Below, in pieces: positions 8,615-14,827 of a stretch of DNA of 14,827 nt. Below the pieces are notes generated by a model. It saw only the letters and a program-made list of their open reading frames with translations. It was not told the DNA's origin and did no database searches. Location: contig QZLH01001359.1 of the NCBI GenBank assembly GCA_003833135.1, positions 8,429 through 23,255 of the forward strand. The letters are read 5' to 3'. The position numbers were made by a program, and so were the translations under genes. The first letter of the stretch is position 1, and each line of letters starts with the position of its first letter. The stretch is from Oehlia diaphana (taxonomy: Eukaryota; Glomeromycota; Glomeromycetes; Glomerales; Glomeraceae).

Positions 8615-8828
8615 TAGAGTTTCGATCAGTAGCGGTTTTATCCGGTTTTTATCCGGATACCGGCTCGGTTAATTTAGGCTGGGACCACCAAAATTAATAA
8701 AAATTTATGGAATAATATTATTTTAATTCTGGCCGAAATTATAGTCCACTAAAAGCCGAAATTTGTAACCTTTTTTAATCATAATCCCACGTTAAAATAT
8801 TTGAGGTTTTATCCGGATCGAAACACTA
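8615..8828. mobile_element. 214-bp MITE-like element with TA at both ends
   Basis: TAGAGTTTCGATC (8615-8627) faces GATCGAAACACTA (8816-8828), with one mismatch between the arms. TATCCGG occurs three times inside (two near the left end, one near the right). No coding capacity. The terminal TA on each side would fit a TA target duplication. Confidence 0.7.
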
Positions 8829-9423
8829 ATTCTACGCTTTACATATCTTAGTTGTCGTTGATTTTGACGTCTTTGAAGGATGATGATAATGGAATTAACG
8901 ATCGTAGTACATGAAGTTCAGTTTATTAAAGTGAGAACTGAATCAAAAAAAAAAGAAGAATCTGCAGTTTCTTGATATACTGTATCAGGTAGTATATACT
9001 TAAATATATTACATAAGGAAAAATTAGTCTTTAAAATTTAAAAGATAGAGAGAAGTATAAAAACTTTTACCATACAAGATTTGGTAGAACAGAAAAAAAA
9101 AATGTTTTTTTTCATTGCACAATATTTAATTATTGTTTATTTATATATAAAGTTTTATGTAAAAACATTTATTAAGCTTTTCTTGATAATGTAATTTTAA
9201 AGTAAATAAATATATAAGGGAATTTGTATAACTCTTTTTTATATTGTTTGAATATTATTCAAAAAACCATTGTTCTTTAATGTGGGAATAAAAGAATTAC
9301 TTAAATAGGAATTTTATATTGGGTTCATTGATTAAAAGAATTTTTGAAAAATTTTTTACTAACCAAAAAATTTAGGGGGTAACAACATCAGGAAATTTTT
9401 ATGCGCAGTAAATGCACAAAAAG
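8829..9423. other. A+T-rich intergenic DNA, no gene
   Basis: I find no supported reading frame or repeat longer than a few bases here. Confidence 0.5.
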
Positions 9424-9576
9424 GTTGCAAAAATGTGCAAAATTTTGTGCATAAAAAAAATTGATAAAATGCACAATGATTGTATATTTTACAATAATGT
9501 ATAATTAATTGTTCAAAATTTTGCACATTTTTATACAATATATTGTAACTTTATCGAAATGTGCAATATTTGCAAC
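9424..9576. repeat. Inverted-repeat element, about 153 bp
   Basis: GTTGCAAA at the left is matched by TTTGCAAC at the right. A perfect 19-bp inverted pair lies inside (AAAAATGTGCAAAATTTTG at 9429-9447 and its complement at 9514-9532). The motif TGCACA/TGTGCA recurs at least five times. Non-coding; probably a MITE or a remnant of one. Confidence 0.6.
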
Positions 9577-9661
9577 TTTAATAATTAATAGTTATTCGAC
9601 ACGAAGGAGATCGGATCAACCAATCAAACTTGATTTACCCAATATAACAAGCTACCTTTAG

Positions 9662-9687
9662 TTATTCGGCTCGAAGTGCCGAATAAG
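9662..9687. repeat. Perfect short hairpin
   Basis: TTATTCGGC is followed after 7 bases by GCCGAATAA. A second, imperfect copy of the left part (TTATTCGACACGAAG against TTATTCGGCTCGAAG) lies about 70 bases upstream, so this may be part of a decayed repeat. Confidence 0.5.
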
Positions 9688-9870
9688 TGATTTATCCGGT
9701 ATCCCGTGATTTGAATATTGCCTGATACACGATTTTTTGCCTGATACCCGATTTTTTTAACTGTGCATGCAGAATTTGACCAACATAGTATTTATTTATC
9801 GAATAAAATTTATTTTGACAGAATTTTTTTTTTTCAGTTTAATAATAAAAAAAATAATATTTTACGGTTA

Positions 9871-10020
9871 TGGGTCTAAATCGCGATAGGTCAAAATCCC
9901 GAATGGGACAAAATCCCGACAGTTGGCCCGCGTTATGCAGAATTATGCAGAATCTCGTGATATTTTTGACCAGCATTAGTATTCGAGATTTTGACCCGTC
10001 GCGATTTTGACCGGATCCCA
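9871..10020. mobile_element. 150-bp MITE-like element with GTCAAAATC-type inverted ends
   Basis: The left arm 9871-9904 (TGGGTC, ATCGCGA, GGTCAAAATCCCGAAT) pairs with the right arm 9981-10020 (ATTCGAGATTTTGACC, TCGCGAT, GATCCCA) with mismatches and one indel of several bases. It is much less A+T-rich than its surroundings. The minus-strand open frames across it are accidental. Confidence 0.75.
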
Positions 10021-10027
10021 AAGAAAA

Positions 10028-10192
10028 AGTGGCTTAGTCCCAGTAGATAGTTTTTGTATAAATTTGTACCAAATGGGCTCATCCATATATAATTATCTCT
10101 AGATTGGCATAAATTTGAGCTAATTTTTGAGCCAATGAGCCCGTTTGGTATAAATTTATACAAAAACTATTTATTGAGAGTAATTTGCCACT
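10028..10192. mobile_element. 165-bp MITE-like element with inverted arms of about 55 bp
   Basis: The arms 10028-10082 and 10135-10192 are inverted copies. Conserved blocks are AGTGGC, TAGTTTTTGTATAAATTTG (A in the other arm), TACCAAA and GGGCTCAT. Only about 50 bases of spacer remain, so a transcript could fold into one long hairpin. It begins 8 bases after the previous element ends. Confidence 0.8.
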
Positions 10193-10251
10193 AATGATGA
10201 GTGGTCATGCAAGCCATGTAATACAAAATAGAATTTATTATTATAGTTCTG

Positions 10252-10380
10252 AACTATTAGTTTATTTAGGCGTTAACAGCATAATTCTACCTTTTAGCTT
10301 AATTTCGGCCAATATTATAATTTGGCCAGAATTAAAAATATCTGGGTCATGCGGATCACAGGTCATTACACCTAATAGTT
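10252..10380. repeat. Nested inverted repeats, possible MITE
   Basis: The outer pair AACTATTAG/CTAATAGTT is perfect. An inner pair (TTAATTTCGGCCAA at 10299-10312 and TTGGCCAGAATTAA at 10322-10335) forms a near-perfect hairpin. Non-coding. Confidence 0.45.
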
Positions 10381-10419
10381 ACCGACGGTACATTCGGTAA
10401 AATAAGGTAAAACCATATT

Positions 10420-10492
10420 GTTAGATTCGGAGCACTGGTCCGAGCACTGTGGTGTAATTTTTATTTTATTCTGAGCTATACCGAATCTTAAC
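10420..10492. repeat. Short inverted-repeat element
   Basis: GTTAGATTCGG faces CCGAATCTTAAC with one extra base. Inside, GAGCACTG occurs twice in direct orientation (10430-10447). It may be a very small MITE remnant. Confidence 0.45.
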
Positions 10493-10830
10493 GAGTTTCT
10501 CTCGGCATGGAGTAAAAATGATGGTGTCCCATATATTATGAAATCAGGTCAGAAACACTAATCGACACATGATCGGTATCAACCACAACAATATATTTAG
10601 CAAACAAAAAAAGAAAGTGCATAGGTGGAAGGAAATAATTCTATAGTCCTACATTTCGCTCCAGACGATAACAGGTTTTAATCTTACAAATTTTAAAATA
10701 CGATAAATATTAATTGGATTACCAATATTAACTATAACAGTGTATTTAATAGAGGCCTCAATTAAAATGATAATATTAATATTAATATCTTTGGTAATAT
10801 CATCTATCGGCGTGGTTATTTGTTTTGCAG
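10493..10830. other. Intergenic DNA with one unassigned minus-strand open frame
   Basis: A 72-codon minus-strand frame (10649-10867) begins at an ATG inside the repeat block. I recognise no domain in it, and the related block at 7120-7165 has TTG at that ATG and an early stop, so I do not call it a gene. Nothing else is seen. Confidence 0.4.
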
Positions 10831-11487
10831 TATTTTTTTCAAGATTGATTTCGAAGTCAAACTTCATATGACAATTTTAATTTGATTTTTTTTTGTCTGG
10901 AAGGTAAAAATTCTATTTTGAAAATTTACAAGGTAATCATTTAATTACCTTCCATATATTACAAGCATTTTAGAGATGGTTAATAATTCAAAGCATTGTA
11001 TTAATAAAGAATATCGTAAAGTCAACAAAGATGAAATTCATTCTTTATACGCCCTCATATTTAGAAATACATAAGTATTACTGCGAATTAATATCTAGCG
11101 CTATCCTACCCCATTATGTGGAATGACATGTTACATATATTTGGAATATTCATTGCAGCCGTTTGAAATCATCCTAATCATTTATCCTTCACCACTATTT
11201 GGTACCAAACTACCAAATAATACCAAAATAAATTAATAAAAATATGAAATTTTTTTTGTCTTTTTTTTCATAGTACTACTTAAGGAGCTTATTTTAGAAA
11301 AAAAAAATTTTCTATTTTTTTTTATGAAAATAACCATGTAAGTGGTGTGATTTGAATGATTGAACGAAACGTAATAAACATTTTTTTTTACATAAAATAA
11401 AATTTCATCATAATACGATCAATTACAGTAAAAATCATTTTTATAAAGTAAGTGGCGATATACTCTTTACTAGTTAGATGATCACTA
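10831..11487 (-). repeat. Copy 3 of the three-copy repeat block (inverted, uninterrupted)
   Basis: On the minus strand this is collinear with 5746-7165 but lacks the Tc1-like element and the central part of the reverse transcriptase fragment, so it serves as the empty reference for both. Its outer part also matches 2735-2965. It is non-coding as far as I can see. Confidence 0.8.
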
Positions 11488-11829
11488 ACTGGAAAAAAAT
11501 TTTTAGACAAGAAAAAATTAGGGAATGTTTTTTACTCTACGATAAATAATGAGCCCAATACTACTAACCCAGACCGATATTTCTATTAAGCATAATAATA
11601 ATGTAATAAGGTGGAGTAATGAAAATAGTGTAAATGAGAATTTTTATAGGAAAAATTTATAAAGTCGATTAAAATAGCATAAAAAATAGAATTAATGCAT
11701 CACTTTTATTGGATGTGGAGGCTTCAGTCACAGGGGCCCTTCATTGATTGGTATAAATTGGCCATTACGTTGATCTTCCTGTGATATTCCCCCACCAATA
11801 ATATACTGTATATTTAATAAATTATAAAT
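11488..11829. other. Intergenic DNA carrying a 96-bp inverted repeat
   Basis: No reading frame of note. TTATTGG at 11706 and CCAATAA at 11795-11801 close a region whose arms also share imperfect GGATGTGGAGG and CACAGG blocks. The interior is less A+T-rich than usual here. It has no counterpart in the pseudogene's upstream DNA. Confidence 0.45.
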
Positions 11830-12609
11830 ACTGACATGCAGACGCTAATTCATTATAATATTACTTGATATAGAAATTTAAAATAGAAATTTTTATTTTA
11901 ACCATTCTCTTGTTATTGTTAAGGAACTTGTTTTTTATGCAACTTCGATAATCGTTCCCGCGGACCACATTACTATATATTTAAGCAATTTTATGCCTAA
12001 AGTGAATTGTTATACTATTTGTTTTTTTATTTATAAATTCAAACATTCATGAAGCTTATGTAATCGCAAGACTTTCATCGGCAAGGAAAATTCATAGTTT
12101 CAAGAAATTTGTTTTTTTTTGAAAGATAAATTCTTAACTTTTGCATTTAAGTCATCTACTTTTGAATTTTTCAAATGCAATTTAACACGATAATAAACTG
12201 CTATTTAGGTTTAAGGAATTAAGATCATTCCTATTGATCACAAACATCGAAAGAATTCGTAACAATTTATTTCTTATTGGATCATCTTTTTTACACAGCG
12301 TACTATTTTCAAGCCAAAAAATTAATTTAATTATTTGGGTAACGTTTTAACATTATCGAATTTGTTATTATTATCTTTATGATTTTATGCAATACATGTA
12401 GAAATTGTGCTAATAAATTTACATAGTGTGCATTAAGTTTATTATTGTGAAAATAAATACTTGAATATTATGATCCGTTCTATGCAACCATGTTTTTAAT
12501 GTTACTAAGTACAACACTAAAAATTTAATTAAATACGGCGAAATTTTTTTTAAAAAAAAGTAAATATTTTTTTCTCAAATATTTATTTCTTATTAAATAA
12601 ATTATAGTT
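11830..12609 (+). promoter_or_regulatory. Upstream region of gene C, conserved in order with the pseudogene's upstream DNA
   Basis: About 780 bases without a gene. Short islands match, in order, the inverted DNA at 1657-2640. I cannot point to a defined TATA box or factor site in this A+T-rich sequence. The islands may be functional elements or only remnants of common ancestry. Confidence 0.5.
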
Positions 12610-14827
12610 ATGTCAAGAAATCATTCGGTTTATTTCATATTATGGATACTACTTCAAGTATTAGTTAAAGTAAATTGTCAAATGACGCCCTTTAAGCCAA
12701 GTGTATGTTGTCGTCATACTGCTACACTTATCGATAATAAATTATATATTTTGGGTGGGAATGATTTAAACGATATCCCATTAAAAGAATTTTTCTATCT
12801 TGATGTTTCAGTTCCATTTAATACTCAAGAATTATCATGGCAAGATTTATCAAATATTAATATGGTTCCGCCACATAGTTCTGCAGCATCAGTTAAAGGT
12901 GGTCCAAATAATGACACTCTATTTTTATACGGAGGATTTACAGCTGATCAAACAATGGCATTGGTTTATACATTTGATTCACAAAGTATTGTATGGAGTA
13001 TTCCCAAAATAGCTGGAGTTAATACAATTAAAAAATGGGGTTAACAGGCATTATTAATAACGACGGAAGGATGTATTTATGGAGTGGGTGCACAAATACT
13101 GAATTTGTAAATGAAATGCTTATTTTAGATACTATAAATTTTAATTGGAGTAAAGGAAGTATAATTAACGCTCCAACTCCAAGAACTAATTATGGTGCCA
13201 TTTTATTACCTAACAATAAGATTATTTACATAGGTAAGTGACATATTATATTTATTTAAACATATTTGTTATTTTATTAATGAACACAAATTGTTTAGGC
13301 GGTAATGATGATACTACTTTTTTTGATTCTAATACTTTGAATATTGCTAAAGGAACTGCTTCAACATTAAGTGAGGTATATTTTGTAAATATAAACTTTT
13401 TTTTTAAAAAAAAAACTAATCTAATTAATTATAAATTATTTGTAGATTTATATATATGATATTATTAATGACAATTGGGATACAAAAGTAAGTTATGCAA
13501 ATTATTATGATGAAAATTTTTATATTCAGTTGTGAATTTAATTTCAATTATTAAATTTAGGTAGCATCAGGAAAAATCCCTTCTAATAGAGGTGGTTTTT
13601 CCGCTGTTCTTGGTATGTAATCAAATGAGAATGCTATGATTATTATTAAAGATTAATATTAGTAATGGTAAATTTTCATTATATTTTTTTAACAGGTTTA
13701 GATGGTAAAAGAATCATAACTTTTGGAGGATATTTTATAAATTCTGGATATTTAGATACTACACTTTACGTATTAGATTTAGCTAATTATAATTGGTATA
13801 TTCCAAAAATTTCTGGAAAAATCCCAAAGCCTAGAGCTTTTCATAAAGCAAATGTAATTGGAAAATATATGGTTGTATCATTTGGTAAATATAATATTCC
13901 TTAAATTATTACTTAAGAAGATTAACTAGTTTTAACAAAAACAATTTGATTTAATAGGAATTGGTTATGATAAAACAGTTGAAAGTGATATATTATTGCT
14001 TGATATTAGTAATAATGATAGATTTATATGGACAACAATATTTGATCCAAAAAATGCCACCAACACCACCACCGCCACCACCACCACCATCATCACCACC
14101 ACCACGGCACCACCATATCCGGGTCCTTCACCTTCTTTAGCTGGTATAATTATAGGATCTTTATTAAGTGGTATTTTATTATTAGCTGGAAGTTTCTTGA
14201 TATATAAATGGAATAAAAATAAACAAAAAACTATCTATGAAAATGATAATAATAATGATTACAGTCAAGAAGAAAAAGAGCTTCCTATCGTAAGAAATAT
14301 TCAAAATTATGAACAAGATATCAATAATAATGAGCAAGAAACTATTCAAATTGATCAAATACCTAGAAATGAAAGTAGTACGTCCAATGAACCAATAATA
14401 ATTCCACCTCCAATAATTAATAAGAATGACTATCACAAGCAAGAAATTATTTTAACACCCGAAAATGAAAATACAACCAACCATGAACCAATAATAATTC
14501 CAGTCAATGATCATCATGGGCAAGAAATTATGCAAACGCTCCAAAATGAAACTAGTGATCACGAACTAACAATTCCAGCTCCTGCAGTAGTTAATACTAA
14601 TAATTATAATTATGGGCAAGAAGTAATTTCAACACCTAATAATAATAGGATATCATCACAAATTTTTAAAGAAGACATTCTTCAAGCTGTTAAAAATGAA
14701 ATTGGCCAAAATTTGAAAAATGGACTCCTTCAAGCTGTTAAAAATGAAATTGGTCAAAATTTGAAAAATGAACTCCTTCAAGCTGTTAAAAATGAAATTG
14801 GCCAAAATTTGAAAAATGAACTTCTTC
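12610..14827 (+). CDS. Gene C: kelch-propeller, single-pass membrane protein, six exons seen, 3' end outside window, apparent frameshift in exon 1
   Basis: The ATG at 12610 opens a signal peptide (hydrophobic to LVKVNCQ), then a kelch beta-propeller. Blades are marked by LYILGG, LFLYGG, MYLWSG, IIYIGG and IITFGG, each followed by a strand with Tyr/Leu-Asp and a Trp. Exons: 12610-13233, 13299-13375, 13446-13487, 13561-13612, 13696-13884 and 13958 onward. Exon 6 encodes the last blade, a Thr-rich stalk (14059-14106), PPYPGPSPS, a membrane span ending LIYKW (14119-14208) and an Asn/Gln-rich tail with 16-residue repeats, open to the window edge. In exon 1 the frame runs into TAA at 13042-13044. 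The homologous sequence continues from about 13035 in the -1 frame (GLTGIINNDG), so one base appears to be missing at the A6/G4 run. Gene C is either a young pseudogene or contains a sequence error. Propellers of this type bind sugars or proteins; the ligand is unknown. Confidence 0.85.
13234..13957 (+). other. Five short GT-AG introns of gene C
   Basis: Introns lie at 13234-13298 (65 nt, GTAAGT..TTTAG), 13376-13445 (70, GTATAT..TGTAG), 13488-13560 (73, GTAAGT..TTTAG), 13613-13695 (83, GTATGT..AACAG) and 13885-13957 (73, GTAAAT..AATAG). Removing them gives one continuous frame from 13035 to the window end. Three of them (first, fourth, fifth) split a glycine codon after its first G, a recurrent position next to the kelch Gly or Gly-Gly. 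Confidence 0.85.
14059..14106 (+). repeat. (ACC)-type microsatellite encoding a threonine-rich stalk
   Basis: Sixteen codons, mostly ACC, give Thr with single Asn, Ala and Ile interruptions, followed by Pro-rich PPYPGPSPS before the membrane span. Runs of Thr outside a fungal membrane are commonly O-mannosylated, so an extended glycosylated stalk is likely (inference). Confidence 0.85.
14674..14827 (+). repeat. 48-bp tandem repeat encoding a 16-residue amphipathic unit in the tail of gene C
   Basis: Three complete units and the start of a fourth, each encoding a variant of LLQAVKNEIGQNLKNE (units begin at 14674, 14722, 14770 and 14818). They are nearly identical at the DNA level. Ile/Leu/Val recur at spacings of 3 and 4, as expected for an amphipathic helix or coiled coil. 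Gene A has only about one and a half such units. Confidence 0.9.

Noticed and set aside
9839..10400. Three short open frames (two on minus, one on plus)
   Set aside because: They cover inverted-repeat elements and carry no domain or start context.
10649..10867. 72-codon minus-strand open frame
   Set aside because: Composition is not absurd for a protein, but the ATG lies inside a repeat block whose other copy has TTG and a stop, and no domain is recognisable.
12800..13012. 70-codon open frame inside exon 1 of gene C
   Set aside because: It is out of phase with the kelch frame, which has the family motifs.
13018..13047. Possible GT-AG intron that would bypass the exon 1 frameshift
   Set aside because: It would be only 30 nt, far shorter than the five clear introns (65-83 nt), and would remove codons expected in the blade.

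Overview
The window looks like nuclear DNA of an arbuscular mycorrhizal fungus, most probably Rhizophagus or a close relative. This is inference from four things: very high A+T content, short GT-AG introns of 65-83 nt, proteins rich in Asn, Gln and Ile, and a kelch-propeller protein with one membrane span and a low-complexity tail, a type I associate with Glomeromycotina. No database search was possible.

Layout. (1) 1-707: the 3' end of a kelch/transmembrane gene (gene A). (2) 1095-1656, minus strand: a decayed copy of the first exon of such a gene, followed by its old upstream region up to about 2640. (3) 3802-4929: an intact single-exon gene (gene B) for a signal-peptide protein with a Gly-Lys-Ala-Pro repeat ectodomain, one membrane span and a cytoplasmic tail. 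(4) 4930-11830: about 7 kb with no convincing intact gene. It holds degenerate duplications, small inverted-repeat elements (MITE-like) and a broken reverse transcriptase fragment of DIRS type. (5) 12610-14827+: a six-exon kelch/transmembrane gene (gene C), running off the right edge and carrying one apparent frameshift in exon 1.

Genes A and C are recent paralogues in the same orientation; their membrane spans and tails are nearly the same. Gene B has an unrelated ectodomain but ends in the same kind of amphipathic Ile/Gln/Lys/Asn helix. I therefore read the locus as a small family of single-pass surface proteins with a common membrane-and-tail module and exchangeable outer domains. Their ligands and partners cannot be told from the sequence.

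The intergenic DNA shows how the locus grew. The pseudogene with its upstream DNA is an inverted copy of gene C with its upstream DNA. A further block occurs three times (2735-2965, 5746-7165, and inverted at 10831-11487). Comparing these copies reveals a Tc1/mariner-like insertion at a TA site and an extra reverse transcriptase fragment. No tRNA, rRNA or CRISPR array was seen.
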